Shown: positions 25,623 through 36,054 of the stretch, in pieces
How positions within the stretch are numbered: the stretch's first letter is position 1
How the letters are laid out: each line of letters opens with the position of its first letter
NCBI RefSeq assembly: GCF_000716715.1
Contig: NZ_JNYJ01000031.1
Location: 32,775-96,774 of the forward strand
Origin: Dactylosporangium aurantiacum
Lineage (GTDB): Bacteria > Actinomycetota > Actinomycetes > Mycobacteriales > Micromonosporaceae
Length of the DNA stretch: 64,000 nucleotides
Direction: 5' to 3'
Position numbers and translations under genes: made by a program
The notes under the pieces: model-generated
The model's database searches: none
Told to the model about the DNA's origin: nothing
What the model saw: only the letters and a program-made list of their open reading frames with translations

Positions 25623-27545
25623 TCAGCGCCCGTCCTGCGGCGGCAACCACTGCGGCCGGGGAGGCTGCCCGGCGGGAGGCTGCGCGCCCGTCGCCGGGAA
25701 CGCGGACGTGTTCGCCGGCGGGTGTCCGGGCGGCGGCTGGCCCGTCGCGGGGAACTGCGCGGTGCCGCCGGGCCGGAACCCGGTCGGGCTCGTCGGTGGG
25801 TTGCCGCCAGGGTGCTGACCGGCCGGTGGCTGGCCCGCGACCGGCCCGGTCGGATAGCCGGCGGGCGGCTGCTGACCGGTGATGGGGCCCGTCGGATACC
25901 CCGCGGGCGGCTGCTGACCGGTGATGGGCCCGGTCGGATAGCCGGGCGGTGGCCCGGACGCCGGATAGCCCGGCGGTGGCGGCCCTGACGGCGGATAGCC
26001 CGGCGGTGGGAAGCCTGGAGGGCCCGCCCCGGGTGGTGCGCCGTAGCCGGCCCGGGCCGCGGCGCGGCGGCGGCTCAGCGCCCGCATCGGCAGCACGATG
26101 GCGAGGACCACGACGACGAGGCCGACGAGGATGACCGCGGCGGCGATCGCGGTGCGGGTGGCGGGTGTGCCGAACCCGTCGTCGCTGGGACCCGAGCCGG
26201 CGGTGCTGCCCGGGTCGGCGCCGGCGCTGCCCGCGGCGGCCGGGCCGAGCGGGTCGGCGGTCACGGCCGGCACGTCCGCGCTGACGGCGGCGAGCGGGTC
26301 GACGAGCCCCCAGCCGAACTGGTCGTCGCGGCCGGCGGGGCCCTTGTCGGCGGCGGTCTTGAACAGGCGGTTGACGACGTTGGCCGCGTCGAGCTGCGGG
26401 TACTTGGACCAGATCAGCGCGAGCACGCCGGACACGATCGCGGTGGACTCGCTGGTCCCGGAGCTGGTGCCGAAGCCGGACGCGGCCAGGGACTTGGGCT
26501 TGGCGCTGATGACGTCCTGCGCGGGCGCGCCGATGTCCATGCCGTCGTCCTGCAGGGCGCCGCTCCACAGGTTACCGGTGCGGTCGGTGCCGTTGACGGT
26601 GACGACGCCCGGGTAGCTGCCCGGGGTCGGGATCCGCGTGTCGCCCTGGGTGGTGTTGCCGGCGGCCGCGACGAGGATGACCCCTTTCGACCGCGCCCAG
26701 GCGATCGCGTCGATCTCCTCCTGGATGGGCGCGCCCTTGCGGCCGAGCGACATGTTGATGATCTTCGCGCCGTGGTCGACGGCGTAGCGGATCGGGCCAG
26801 CGAGCGTGCCGCTGTACTGGACGGGCAGCGCGATCGGCAGGATCTTCGCCTTCGGCGCGATGCCGAGCATCTGCATGTTGCTGGTGCCGCCGCGGGCCGC
26901 GATGATCGACGCGATGCCGGTGCCGTGCCCGCTCGGGTCGTCCCAGCCCTTGGCGCTGGTGCTGCCGAGCATGCCGGTGCCGGCGAGCACGGCGCCGTTG
27001 AGGTCGGGGTGGGTGGCGTCGACCCCGGAGTCGATGACCGCGACGACGACACCGTCGCCCTGCGCGACCTTCTGTGCCTGCGCCACCTTGAGCGAGTTGA
27101 TCCACCACTGCCGCTCACGCACCGAGTCGGCGTGTGCGGCCCGCGGCGCGACGAGACCGGACGCGACACCACCGGCCACGCCGAGCACGATCCCGGCCAC
27201 CACGACCGCGGTCATCCGCCGCACGAACCGCCCCACGGCCCCACGTCCCCCAGCCGTCCCCGCCGAACGCCGTTCAGCAGCCGGACCGGGCCTCGCGGCA
27301 GCCGGACCGCACGATGCAACAGCCGGACCGGGCGAAGCGGCAGCCGGACCGGGCCTCGCGGCAGCCGGACCGCACGATGCAACAGCCGGACCGGGCGAAG
27401 CAGCAGCCCCGCCGCGCCACGCAACGGCCGGGCCGGCGGCCCTCGGATCGACCGGCGCTGCCACCACGAGCCGCGACGGCTGCGCCGGCGCGCCCGGCCG
27501 GGAAGACCGGTCGGGCGCGGCCGGCCGCGCCGGCGTGGCCGGCAT
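25623..27545 (-). CDS. mycosin 2 with long N-terminal extension and Pro/Gly-rich tail
   Basis: The 640-residue protein has an Ala/Pro-rich N-terminal extension (1-110) with 21-residue repeats, a signal-anchor-like helix (about 111-133), an S8 domain with D172 (AVIDSG), H207 (GHGTGIAS), N297 and S365 (SGTSES), a membrane helix (about 456-480) and a tail of about 150 residues with PPxGYPTGPITGQQ-type repeats. The extension is unusual: most mycosins begin at the signal peptide. ATG 27545 follows the previous stop by 20 bp; translation could instead begin at GTG 27236 or ATG 27215, which would give a conventional mycosin. Confidence 0.85.
   Translation of the reverse strand: MPATPARPAAPDRSSRPGAPAQPSRLVVAAPVDPRAAGPAVAWRGGAAASPGPAVASCGPAAARPGPAAASPGPAVASCGPAAARPGPAAERRSAGTAGGRGAVGRFVRRMTAVVVAGIVLGVAGGVASGLVAPRAAHADSVRERQWWINSLKVAQAQKVAQGDGVVVAVIDSGVDATHPDLNGAVLAGTGMLGSTSAKGWDDPSGHGTGIASIIAARGGTSNMQMLGIAPKAKILPIALPVQYSGTLAGPIRYAVDHGAKIINMSLGRKGAPIQEEIDAIAWARSKGVILVAAAGNTTQGDTRIPTPGSYPGVVTVNGTDRTGNLWSGALQDDGMDIGAPAQDVISAKPKSLAASGFGTSSGTSESTAIVSGVLALIWSKYPQLDAANVVNRLFKTAADKGPAGRDDQFGWGLVDPLAAVSADVPAVTADPLGPAAAGSAGADPGSTAGSGPSDDGFGTPATRTAIAAAVILVGLVVVVLAIVLPMRALSRRRAAARAGYGAPPGAGPPGFPPPGYPPSGPPPPGYPASGPPPGYPTGPITGQQPPAGYPTGPITGQQPPAGYPTGPVAGQPPAGQHPGGNPPTSPTGFRPGGTAQFPATGQPPPGHPPANTSAFPATGAQPPAGQPPRPQWLPPQDGR
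27281..27406. repeat. 63-bp tandem duplication in the mycosin 2 N-terminal region
   Basis: Two adjacent 63-bp copies beginning CCGGACCGGGCCTCGCGG (about 27281 and 27344) encode two near-identical 21-residue Ala/Pro-rich units, each with one Cys. Confidence 0.8.
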
Positions 27546-27565
27546 GTCCGAGCCGGGCACCGGGA

Positions 27566-28951
27566 TCAGCCCAGCACCGACGGTGGCGCTTCGCTGTCGG
27601 AGCCCCACGGGTCGTCGTCCTCCTGGAGCCACGTCGAGTGGTCCTCGCCCTCTCCCGCGCCGTGCCCGCCGGCGGCGCCCGGCATCATCCCTCCGCGCAA
27701 GCCGCCCGCGCCGCCGCGCGCCCCGGCACCCGCGCCGGCGCCGCGCACGCCGCCCTTGCCGGCGTTGGCCCCGGTGACCCCGCGGCCCGCGCCGCGGCCG
27801 GCACCCGCGCCGCCCATGCCCATGCCGGGCATCATGCCCATGCCGCCACCGATGCCGCCGCCGGCGCCACGGCCGAGACCGCCCGCGCCGAGACCGCCGG
27901 CACCCAGGCCGCCACCGCCGGGGCCGATGCCACCGGCGCCGAGACCGCCGCCGCCGAGGCCACCCGCGCCGGGGCCGGCGCCGGTGAGGCCGCCGCCCGC
28001 GCCGGCGAGGCCGCTGCCGGGCATGTCGTCAGGGTCGTAGCCGTCGCCGTAGCCGTCGCCGTAGCCGGGGTTGGTCAGGTTGGGGTCGGTCATGTTGCTC
28101 GACGGCGGGCCCGCCATGTCGTCCAGGCCGCCACCGCCGGGCAGGCCACCGCCGCCGGGCATCTTCCCGCCGCCGGGCAGGCCGCCACCGCCGCCGCCAC
28201 CGGGACCCTTGAAGTCGTCGGTGGTGAAGCCGGGGTCGCGGGCCTGGCCGAACTCGACCGGGTTCGGGCCGGGGATGAGCGCCATCGTCTTGACGTGGTT
28301 GCCCGCCAGCTCGTGGTAGGCGTCCTTGGCCTTGTCGTCCTGGGAGGAGATCCAGTCCCGCAGCTTGTTGGAGGCCCAGTCCCAGGTGAAGAACTCACGC
28401 GCCTCGTCGAACCACTTGTTGCCGTACACCGGCAGCAAATACTGGTAGATCGCGTTCGGGCCCCAGGTGTCGGAGATCATGCCGCTGTCGATGTAGCCCT
28501 GCTTGGCCGCCATCACCTCGGCGATCATGTCGTCCGGGATCGGGATCTTCGCGATCGCCTTCTCCAGGTCACCGGCCGCCAGGTGCAGGTGGTGCGGCAG
28601 GCTGGTGTTGTCCTCACGGAGCGTCTGCAGGTTGCTGATCATCGAGGTCAGATGGCTACGGTACTGCTCACCGCCGGCACCCTTCCACGACTCCAGGTCC
28701 GCCTTGATCGCGGTGAGCACGCGCTCGACCTCGGAGAGGCGCGACAGCAGCACGCTCCACTCGTCCGCGGCCTGCTTGATGCGCGCCGGGCTGCCCGGGA
28801 TGACGACCATCGCGATGACGTCCTCCCACGACGGGTCGGACTCGTTGGCGTACGAGTCGCCGAACCAGCCGGTGTCCTGGGACTTCGTCGGCTCCGTGTA
28901 CTGCTTGTCGGTGTAGTCGTCGTAGCTTCCGGGGTTCGTCTCGTCGGCCAT
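27566..28951 (-). CDS. type VII secretion substrate-like WxG protein with Gly-rich tail (copy A)
   Basis: The 461-residue protein has a helical N-terminal domain (about 40-250) with a W-K-G turn (89-91) as in WXG100/PPE-like proteins, then a low-complexity Gly/Met/Pro region (about 255-430), and an acidic tag at the very C-terminus (441-461) of the form WLxEDD...W...D...APPxVLG. The same tag ends the protein at 41525-42772. It is most likely exported by the neighbouring machine; the role outside the cell is unknown. It is 4 bp downstream of the helical partner gene and 20 bp upstream of mycosin 2. Confidence 0.8.
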   Translation of the reverse strand: MADETNPGSYDDYTDKQYTEPTKSQDTGWFGDSYANESDPSWEDVIAMVVIPGSPARIKQAADEWSVLLSRLSEVERVLTAIKADLESWKGAGGEQYRSHLTSMISNLQTLREDNTSLPHHLHLAAGDLEKAIAKIPIPDDMIAEVMAAKQGYIDSGMISDTWGPNAIYQYLLPVYGNKWFDEAREFFTWDWASNKLRDWISSQDDKAKDAYHELAGNHVKTMALIPGPNPVEFGQARDPGFTTDDFKGPGGGGGGGLPGGGKMPGGGGLPGGGGLDDMAGPPSSNMTDPNLTNPGYGDGYGDGYDPDDMPGSGLAGAGGGLTGAGPGAGGLGGGGLGAGGIGPGGGGLGAGGLGAGGLGRGAGGGIGGGMGMMPGMGMGGAGAGRGAGRGVTGANAGKGGVRGAGAGAGARGGAGGLRGGMMPGAAGGHGAGEGEDHSTWLQEDDDPWGSDSEAPPSVLG

Positions 28952-28955
28952 GGCC

Positions 28956-29525
28956 CTAGACCACCTCGGAGTTGTTGCCGGTGCCGGAGCCCGGCTGCTG
29001 ACCGTCGAACGACGCCGGCGCCAGGGTCGTCGTGCCGTGCTGCGTGATCGTGTGCGGGTCCTGCGCCGCCGGGGCCGTCTCGTTGCGGTTGTCCACCGCC
29101 GCCTGGTCGATCGGCACGTACTTGCCCTCGTCGAGGAGCTTCTTGATGTCGGCCATGCCGGCCTGGTTGCGCTCCTCGGTGGTGCGGTAGTTCTGCGCGA
29201 TCTTCTCCGTGGGGCCGATCATCTTGCCCAGGTGCTTGGCGAGCTCGTGCAGCGACTTGTTCACCGACTTGTACGCCCCGTCGGCCTTCGCCTGGATGCC
29301 GAACGCGCTGTAGAAGCCGCCGAAGGGGGTCGCCTGCCCGTTGAGCTTCATGTCGACGCTGTCCATGTCCAGCCCGGACATGTCCAGGTGATCACGGATG
29401 TTCGTCATCTGCCCGATGCACTCGGTCTCCACGTAGTTCTGGAGCGTCCTGAGCAACGCCGGCAGCTTCTCGATCTGCTCGACATTGACCTCGGAGTCCT
29501 TCGGCAGTGCGATTGGCTCCCCCAT
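28956..29525 (-). CDS. helical type VII secretion-associated protein with YxxxE motif (copy A)
   Basis: The 189-residue, mostly helical protein carries NYRTTEERN (112-120), which fits the YxxxD/E export signal of type VII substrates, and a disordered Gln/Thr/Gly-rich C-terminus. A paralogue with NYKTTESRN lies at 41176. No catalytic motif. It precedes the long WxG protein by 4 bp; the two probably form a heterodimeric substrate like PE/PPE or EsxA/B pairs (inference). Confidence 0.78.
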   Translation of the reverse strand: MGEPIALPKDSEVNVEQIEKLPALLRTLQNYVETECIGQMTNIRDHLDMSGLDMDSVDMKLNGQATPFGGFYSAFGIQAKADGAYKSVNKSLHELAKHLGKMIGPTEKIAQNYRTTEERNQAGMADIKKLLDEGKYVPIDQAAVDNRNETAPAAQDPHTITQHGTTTLAPASFDGQQPGSGTGNNSEVV

Positions 29526-29578
29526 GGCGGCCTTCCTCTCGAACGTGCTGGCGGCACCGGCGCACGACCGGTGAAACG

Positions 29579-29612
29579 GGATCGGCGTGGCACCGGGGTG
29601 CCACGCCGATCC
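29579..29612 (-). terminator. strong hairpin between the WXG100 gene and the helical gene
   Basis: GGATCGGCGTGGCACC (29579-29594) and GGTGCCACGCCGATCC (29597-29612) form a perfect 16-bp stem with a 2-base loop, 28 bp after the WXG100 stop and 53 bp before the next start in the same direction. It has no T-run on the minus strand, so it may be a partial terminator or an mRNA processing/stability element. Confidence 0.6.
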
Positions 29613-29640
29613 GACCAGATGCAGCGGTCGTGGCTACGAA

Positions 29641-29919
29641 CTACCAGACCTGAGCGTTGTTCATCTCGGTCGTGATGTAGTTGGCCCGGGCGATGCCCAC
29701 GGCCCCACCGATCTCGTTGAGCAGCGCGTTGATGTCCTTGACAGCGGCGTCCCACTTGGCCTGGTGCTGGTTGTAGGCCTCGCGGTCCTTACCGTCCCAG
29801 GTCATGTTCTGCAGCTTCATGCGCAGCGTGTCCAGCTCGGTGTCGATCGTCTTGGCAATGCCCTGGATGGTCTGCGAGGCAGTCTCCATCTGGGCGTAGT
29901 TAGTCTGGAAGTACGACAT
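29641..29919 (-). CDS. WXG100 family protein (ESAT-6-like) 1
   Basis: The 92-residue protein has the helical hairpin size of EsxA/EsxB proteins with a W-D-G turn (41-43) and, near the C-terminus, NYITTE (80-85), a YxxxE export signal related to the one in the neighbouring helical protein. Such proteins are secreted as dimers by the EccC-driven machine. The ATG at 29919 has GAGAGGGA upstream. It is 27 bp after the second WXG100 gene. Confidence 0.9.
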   Translation of the reverse strand: MSYFQTNYAQMETASQTIQGIAKTIDTELDTLRMKLQNMTWDGKDREAYNQHQAKWDAAVKDINALLNEIGGAVGIARANYITTEMNNAQVW

Positions 29920-29946
29920 CGCTATCCCTCTCTGCTTCTCAGGCCG

Positions 29947-30261
29947 TCAGTAGTTGAGTGAGTTGCCGTACTTGTTCATCATCGCGGCCTGCTGCTCCTC
30001 GTTGGCCTGGTGCGTGTTGGCACCCTTGTCGAGGAGGTCCGCGATGTCGCTCAGGGCGGTGAGCAGCTTGACCGTGTCCTGGTCCCAGCGCGTCATCACC
30101 TGCGCGAAGCCAGAGGAGGCCTCACCCTTCCACGCGGCGACGAGATCATCGATCGCGCCCCGCAGTTCGGTCAGCTTGCCGTTGACGGTGCCGTGCGTCG
30201 CACGAACATCCTTCGCGGCAGCGTGCATGGTCGCTGCATCGACTCTCGTCGGCTGCGTCAC
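29947..30261 (-). CDS. WXG100 family protein (ESAT-6-like) 2
   Basis: The 104-residue protein has two helices joined by a W-K-G turn (44-46). No YxxxD/E motif is clear, so it probably dimerises with the adjacent WXG100 protein, which has one. GTG start at 30261 with AAGGGG about ten bases upstream. It is 145 bp after eccC; that gap contains a TCCCGCGGGA palindrome but no obvious terminator. Confidence 0.88.
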   Translation of the reverse strand: MTQPTRVDAATMHAAAKDVRATHGTVNGKLTELRGAIDDLVAAWKGEASSGFAQVMTRWDQDTVKLLTALSDIADLLDKGANTHQANEEQQAAMMNKYGNSLNY

Positions 30262-30406
30262 GCCAATTCACCCCTTCTCAGTCCGTCCCGCGGGACAAGG
30301 CACTTGGAAAAGCCCCCGTACGGTGGCACCGCGGTCATCGACGATGGTGTCTCTCCTGCGACGGTATCGGAGTCCGGCAAGTTTGCGCAGCCCTGATCCG
30401 CCAACA

Positions 30407-33400
30407 TCATGGCACAGGATCGATCCACGCGGTCTGGACGAGCTGCCTGCCGTCGCTTCTGCGCACGAGCGTACCGCGACCTGGCGGCTGCGGGCTGGGG
30501 CGTAGGTCACCGAACAGCGGGCCCTCCTCGCGGCTGCCGGACATCAGGAAGCCCGGCGCGTCCAGCTCCCGCAGACGCTGGATGACCGGCTCGTACAGGG
30601 CGCGCGAGGCGCCACCGACGCGGCGGGTCATGATGAGGTGCAGCCCGACGTCCCGCGCCTGCGGCAGCAGCTCCATGAGCTGGCTGATCGGGTTGTTGCC
30701 GGGCAGCGCGACCAGGTCGTAGTCGTCGACCAGGATGTACAGGTCCGGCCCCCGCCACCAGCTGCGGTTGCGCAGTTGCTCCGCGGTGACGTCGGGGCCC
30801 GGCAGCCGGTCGTTGATGGCGCCGCGGATGTTGGGCATCATCTCGCCGAGCGCCGAGTGCGACGGCGCGTAGTCCAGCAGGTACTCGCGGTCCACGACCC
30901 CGAGCAGGCCGCGGCGGAAGTCGGCGACGAACAGCCGGGCCTCGTGCGGCGTCTTCGTCTCGATGATGTTGCGCGCGATGAGGCGCAGCAACGCCGTCTT
31001 GCCCGACTCGGCGTCGCCGAGGATGAGCAGGTGCGGCTCGGCGGCGAAGTCGAGGTGCACCGGGGCCAGGTGGGTCTCGTTGATGCCGATCGGCACGCCG
31101 GGCTGCGCCGGGCGCTGCTCGACGAGCTTGACCAGCTCCGCCCGGGGCAGCAGCTTGGGCAGCAGCCGTACCGGCGGCGCGGGCTGGAACGGCCAGGCCT
31201 CCCGCACCTGGCGGACCAGGTCCGCGGCCCCCGCGGCCAGGTCTTCGACACCGTTGCCGCCCTCGATGCGCGGCAGCGCCGCCAGGAAGTGCAGCTTGTC
31301 GTGGGTGAGGCCGCGGCCCGGCGTGCGCTCGGGCACGTTCACCGCCGCGCGGCGGTCGATCTCGGACTCGGTCGGGTCGCCGAGACGCAGCTCGACCCGG
31401 GTGCCGAGCAGGTCACGCAGGTTGGTGCGGACCTCGCCCCAGCGGTTCGCGGCGATCACCACGTGGATGCCGAAGCCGAGCCCGCGGGCCGCGATGGACG
31501 TGATGCGGGGCTCCAGCTCCTCGTAGTGCTCCCGGATCGCGCTCCAGCCGTCGATGACCAGGAAGACGTCGCCGAACGGGTCGTCGGTGACCTCGCCGGT
31601 GCCGCGGGCCCGCCGGTACGTGGCGATCGAGTCGACGGCCAGCTCGGTGAAGCGCGCCTCCCGCTCGTCCAGCAGCGCCGTCACCTCGGCGACGGTGCGC
31701 CGCACCGCCTCGCCCTCCCGGCGGCCGGCGACCCCGCTGACGTGCGGCAGCCCGGCCAGGGAGCGCAGGGCGCCGCCGCCGAAGTCGAGGCAGAAGAACT
31801 GGACCTGCCACGGGCTGTGGGTCAACGCGAGCGAGCTGATCAGGGTGCGCAGCGCGGTGCTCTTGCCCGACTGCGGCCCGCCGACGAGGACCACGTTGCC
31901 GGCCGAGCCGTCGAGCTCGACGACGAGCGGGTCGCGGCGCTGCTCGAACGGCCGGTCGACCAGGCCGATCGGGGCGGACAGCCGGCCGGTGCCGGGCCAG
32001 CCGGTGGCGACGAGGCCGCGGCGCTCGTCCACGGTCAGCGCGCCGAGCAGCTCGCCGAGGGTGGCCGGCTCGCCCAGCGGCGGCAGCCACACCTGGTGCG
32101 CGGGCGCGCCGCGGCCGCGCAGCTTGCCCACGATGACGTCGAGCATCGTCTCGCCGCGACCGGACTCGGCCTCCGGCGTCTCCTCCGGCTCCTCCTGGGG
32201 CAGCACCGGCACCGGGATGTGCTCGGTGCCGTAGGGCACGATCTGCAGCCGTACCGTCGCCTGCGAGCGCGGCACCAGACCGGCCTGGCGGTAGGTGCCG
32301 GACACGTACGCGGCCCGGAAGCGGGTCATCGTCGTGGTGTCGGTCTTCAGGTAGCCGTGCCCGGGCGCGCTGGGCAGTTCGTAGGCGTCGGGGACGCCGA
32401 GGACCACGCGGCTCTCCACGGCGGAGAAGGTCCGCAGGCCCACCCGGTACGACAGGTGCGTGTCCAGGCCGCGCAGCCGGCCCTCCTCGAGGCGCTGGCT
32501 GGCCAGCAGCAGGTGCACGCCGAGCGAGCGGCCGAGCCGGCCGATCATCACGAACAGGTCGATGAACTCGGACTTCGCGGCGAGCAGCTCGCTGAACTCG
32601 TCACAGATGATGAGCAGGCTCGGCAGCGGCGCGAGCGGCTCGCCGGCCATCCGCGCCTTCTCGTACTCGAACCGTGACACGTAGTTGCCGGCGGCGCGCA
32701 GCAGCTCCTGCCGGCGGACCATCTCCCCGTTCAGGGCGGCCTGCATGCGGTCGACCAGCGGCAGCTCGTCGGACAGGTTGGTGATGACGGCGCTGGTGTG
32801 CGGCAGCACGTCCAGCGACGCGAACGTGGCGCCACCCTTGAAGTCGACGAGGACGAAGTTGAGCTCCTCCGACGAGTGCGTGATGGCCAGGGACACCACG
32901 ATGGTGCGCAGCAGCTCGCTCTTGCCGGAGCCGGTCGCGCCGATGATGAGGCCGTGCGGGCCCATGCCGTCCTGCGCGGACTCCTTGAAGTCCAGGTCGA
33001 CCGGCTGGCCGTCGGGGCCGACCCCGATCGGCACCCGCAGCTTCTCCCGGTTGGGCCGGGGCCGCCAGGTCAGCAGCGGGTCGACCGCGGCCGCGTCGCC
33101 GATGCCGAGCAGGTCCGGCAGCTCGATGCTGCGCGACAGCGGCTCCTCCGACGTCGTCTGCTGCGACAACCGGTACGGCGCGAGCTGCCGGGCGAGGCCT
33201 TCGGCGGTGATGACACTGACCCGGTCCGGCACGCCCAGCGGCGTGACCCGCTTGCCCTGGTCGGCGGCGATACTGGCGGCGGTCACCTGCAGTGACAGCA
33301 GCCAGCGCCCGGAGTCACGGGGCACCGTGCCGGACAGGTCGATGACGGTGGTGCCGTGCAGGCCGATGCCGAGCAGCTGGCAGGTCGGCGCGACCTCGCC

Positions 33401-34372
33401 GCCGTCGACGACGACGACCAGATGCGGCGCGGTGGTCAGCGGGCGCAGCTCCGGCGCGAACCGGGACCGGCTGTGCAGCTCGTCCTCGAGGACCTCCTCC
33501 AGGTCGGTCATCGAGTCGAACATGAGGCGCACCGCCCCGGCGGCGTCGGTCTGCCGGTCGTGCTGGGCGTGCGGCAGCCACTTGACCCACTCCCACTCCC
33601 CGCGCCGCTCCGGTGCGGCGACGACGGCGATCTTCACGTCGTCCGGGGAGTGCAGCGTGGCGAGCTGGCACAGCATCGAGCGGACCAGGTCGGTCACGAC
33701 GGCCCGGTCACCGCGCGGCACGATCCGGCTGAACGAGCGCGCCGACACCGCGATCGGCAGGTCCGGCACCGTCTGCCGGGCGCGGATGAAGCGCCGCAGC
33801 GCGATCGCCGTCATCGGCTCCAGGTCCTCGACCGGCTTCGTCTCCGGCGGGATGATCGCCACCGCGAGCCGCTGCGCGCCGAGCGCGATACGGATCTGGC
33901 CGAAGTCGTCGTCGGTGGCGCGCCGCTCCCACCGGCGCTTCGACGCGGCGACCGACCACAGCACGTCCGGCGCCGGGTGCTGCCACAGCAGCGCCGCCCG
34001 CTGCTGCGCCGCGGCCCGCCGGGCCTGCCGGCGCACCTGGGCGAGGTAACGCATGTAGTCGCGGCGCTCCGCGTCCAGCTCGGCCTTCGAGTCACCGCCG
34101 CCGGCGTTCATCGAGCCGACCGCCATGCCGATCATCGAGATGCCGAACAGGCCGCCGACGATCCACATCATCGGCCCGGCGCCGCGGCCGCCGCCGGTGT
34201 ACAGGAACGCCATCGCCCCCACGCCGCAGATCATCGGCAGGATCATCAGCAGCTGCCCGAAGCCCTTCGGCAGCCGCTCCGGAAGCTCCGGGGGCGACTC
34301 CAGCAGCAGCTCGCCGCGGGGCAGTTGAGGCCCTGGACGGCGGGGCGGCCGCCGGAAGACAACGGTGCTCAC
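30407..34372 (-). CDS. eccC: type VII secretion ATPase EccC (single polypeptide)
   Basis: The 1321-residue motor protein has two membrane helices (about 40-57, 67-87) and three FtsK/SpoIIIE ATPase domains with Walker A motifs GATGSGKS (478-485), GGPQSGKS (831-838) and GDAESGKT (1119-1126); the first domain has a Walker B ending in CDE. EccC recognises substrate C-terminal signals and powers export. EccCa and EccCb are fused, as in most ESX systems outside ESX-1. The GTG at 34372 is chosen because AGGAGG stands six bases upstream and [10 protein letters not shown] is the family start. Divergent from eccD over 212 bp, which probably hold both promoters. Confidence 0.95.
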   Translation of the reverse strand: MSTVVFRRPPRRPGPQLPRGELLLESPPELPERLPKGFGQLLMILPMICGVGAMAFLYTGGGRGAGPMMWIVGGLFGISMIGMAVGSMNAGGGDSKAELDAERRDYMRYLAQVRRQARRAAAQQRAALLWQHPAPDVLWSVAASKRRWERRATDDDFGQIRIALGAQRLAVAIIPPETKPVEDLEPMTAIALRRFIRARQTVPDLPIAVSARSFSRIVPRGDRAVVTDLVRSMLCQLATLHSPDDVKIAVVAAPERRGEWEWVKWLPHAQHDRQTDAAGAVRLMFDSMTDLEEVLEDELHSRSRFAPELRPLTTAPHLVVVVDGGEVAPTCQLLGIGLHGTTVIDLSGTVPRDSGRWLLSLQVTAASIAADQGKRVTPLGVPDRVSVITAEGLARQLAPYRLSQQTTSEEPLSRSIELPDLLGIGDAAAVDPLLTWRPRPNREKLRVPIGVGPDGQPVDLDFKESAQDGMGPHGLIIGATGSGKSELLRTIVVSLAITHSSEELNFVLVDFKGGATFASLDVLPHTSAVITNLSDELPLVDRMQAALNGEMVRRQELLRAAGNYVSRFEYEKARMAGEPLAPLPSLLIICDEFSELLAAKSEFIDLFVMIGRLGRSLGVHLLLASQRLEEGRLRGLDTHLSYRVGLRTFSAVESRVVLGVPDAYELPSAPGHGYLKTDTTTMTRFRAAYVSGTYRQAGLVPRSQATVRLQIVPYGTEHIPVPVLPQEEPEETPEAESGRGETMLDVIVGKLRGRGAPAHQVWLPPLGEPATLGELLGALTVDERRGLVATGWPGTGRLSAPIGLVDRPFEQRRDPLVVELDGSAGNVVLVGGPQSGKSTALRTLISSLALTHSPWQVQFFCLDFGGGALRSLAGLPHVSGVAGRREGEAVRRTVAEVTALLDEREARFTELAVDSIATYRRARGTGEVTDDPFGDVFLVIDGWSAIREHYEELEPRITSIAARGLGFGIHVVIAANRWGEVRTNLRDLLGTRVELRLGDPTESEIDRRAAVNVPERTPGRGLTHDKLHFLAALPRIEGGNGVEDLAAGAADLVRQVREAWPFQPAPPVRLLPKLLPRAELVKLVEQRPAQPGVPIGINETHLAPVHLDFAAEPHLLILGDAESGKTALLRLIARNIIETKTPHEARLFVADFRRGLLGVVDREYLLDYAPSHSALGEMMPNIRGAINDRLPGPDVTAEQLRNRSWWRGPDLYILVDDYDLVALPGNNPISQLMELLPQARDVGLHLIMTRRVGGASRALYEPVIQRLRELDAPGFLMSGSREEGPLFGDLRPSPQPPGRGTLVRRSDGRQLVQTAWIDPVP

Positions 34373-34584
34373 GTGCGTCCTCCTGTGCGTCGCGGCGCCT
34401 CGTGGTCCGCCCGAGGGCGTCCAGGATCGCCCGGAGGTTCGGGCGGGCTCCGCCCGGGGGTCGGGCGGAGGGACAGGCGGGGGCACCGCGTGATGGGGCC
34501 ATCGTATGTAGTCTGCCCAGGACGTGATGCCCCGCGTCCGACGGGCGGGGCGGGTCCGGCACGACCGACGAAGGGATCCGTAAC

Positions 34585-35982
34585 GTGGCCACTACGACCG
34601 GCGGCGGCATGAGCCGGGTGACGATCGTCGCACCGAAGACCCGGGTCGACCTCGCCCTGCCTTCGGACGTGCCACTCGCGGACCTGCTGCCCACCGTGCT
34701 GCGGTACGCCGGCGACGGCCTCGCCGACGACCCGGCCGGGCGCGACGGCTGGGTCCTGTCCCGCCTCGGCGGCGCGCCGCTGGCCATCGACCGATCGCCG
34801 ATGCAGCTGGACGTCGAGGACGGCGAGATGCTGTACCTGCGACCCCGCGGCGACGAGTTCACCGAGCCCATCTTCGACGACGTCGTCGACGCCGTGGCCA
34901 CCTCCACCCAGGAGCGGGCCGGCCGCTGGCGGCCCGCGTCGACCCGCCGCTTCGGCCTCACCGTCGGCGTCGCGACCCTCGCCGTCGGCGCGGTCATGGT
35001 GCTGTTCTCCGGCCCGCCGCAGCTGCCCGCCGGCATCGTCGGCCTCGGCGTCGCCGCGCTGCTGCTGGCCGCGGCCGCGGTCCTGTCGCGCGCCCTGCGC
35101 AACAGCCGCACCGGTGTCGTGTTCGGCGTGGTCGCGCTGGCGTACGCGGGCGTCGGCGGCCTCCTCGTGCTCGCCGGCGACCACAGCCTCACCGACCTCG
35201 ACGCCGCGAACGTGCTCGTCGCCGGCACCGCCGTCCTGCTCGCCTCGGCGGTCGCCACCGTCGGCGTGGCCAGCGCCGTCGCCGTCTTCCTCGGCACCAG
35301 CATGACCGCGGTCGCGCTGTGCGCCGCCGCGCTGGTCTGCATGATCTGGGACGCGTCCCCGGCCGCCGCGGCCGCCGTCGTCGCCGCCCTGGCCTTCTCG
35401 ACGCTGCCGTTGATGCCGATGCTGTCCTACCGTATGGCCGGCCTGCCGATCCCGTCGGTGCCGACGGACGCCGCGGACATCCGTACCGACACCGAGATGG
35501 TCTCCAGCCGGCAGGTCCTCGCCCTCAGCGAACGCGCCGACGAGATCCTCGCCGGCATGCTGGGCGCCCTCGCCGTCATCGGCGGCCTGGCCTCGCTGAC
35601 CCTCGCCTGGGACGGCGGCGTGCCCGGCGCTTCGCTCGCCGCGGTGTTCGGCCTGGTCATGGTCGCCCGGGCGCGCTGGTTCATCAGCCGCCGGCAGCGC
35701 ATCCCGTTGCTCGTGTCGGGCCTGGTCGCGCTGGGTGTCGTCGCGGTCGGTGCGTACGCCGCCGCCGACCAGGTGCTGCGCCTGGCGGTCGGGGTGACGG
35801 GGACCCTCGCGGTCGCGGCGGCGGTCATCGCCTACGCGGTGGTGGGCGCGGAGAAGCGACGCTCGCCGATGTGGGGGCGCGCCCTGGACATCTTCGAGAC
35901 GATCCTGATCCTGGCGATCATCCCGCTCGCGTTCTGGGTCAGCGGCCTGTACGGCTGGATCCGCACCATCCGCGAAGGCTGA
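34585..35982 (+). CDS. eccD: type VII secretion membrane channel protein EccD
   Basis: The 465-residue protein has an N-terminal ubiquitin-like domain (about 10-95; [16 protein letters not shown], then [15 protein letters not shown]) and about eleven membrane helices (125-460), the standard EccD layout. EccD dimers form the core of the inner-membrane pore. GTG start at 34585, preceded by AAGGGATC. Convergent with mycosin 3. Confidence 0.94.
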   Translation: MATTTGGGMSRVTIVAPKTRVDLALPSDVPLADLLPTVLRYAGDGLADDPAGRDGWVLSRLGGAPLAIDRSPMQLDVEDGEMLYLRPRGDEFTEPIFDDVVDAVATSTQERAGRWRPASTRRFGLTVGVATLAVGAVMVLFSGPPQLPAGIVGLGVAALLLAAAAVLSRALRNSRTGVVFGVVALAYAGVGGLLVLAGDHSLTDLDAANVLVAGTAVLLASAVATVGVASAVAVFLGTSMTAVALCAAALVCMIWDASPAAAAAVVAALAFSTLPLMPMLSYRMAGLPIPSVPTDAADIRTDTEMVSSRQVLALSERADEILAGMLGALAVIGGLASLTLAWDGGVPGASLAAVFGLVMVARARWFISRRQRIPLLVSGLVALGVVAVGAYAAADQVLRLAVGVTGTLAVAAAVIAYAVVGAEKRRSPMWGRALDIFETILILAIIPLAFWVSGLYGWIRTIREG

Positions 35983-36054
35983 CGCCGCCATCCATGGGAC
36001 GGCGGTGACGAGGGGCACCGCCGCCGGGGCGACTCCGCGACCCGGCGGCTTGCG

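Noticed and set aside
27134..29047. A 637-codon plus-strand frame opposite the WxG cargo gene
   Set aside because: Antisense of the Gly-rich coding sequence; no ribosome site or motif, and overlapping minus-strand genes are well supported.
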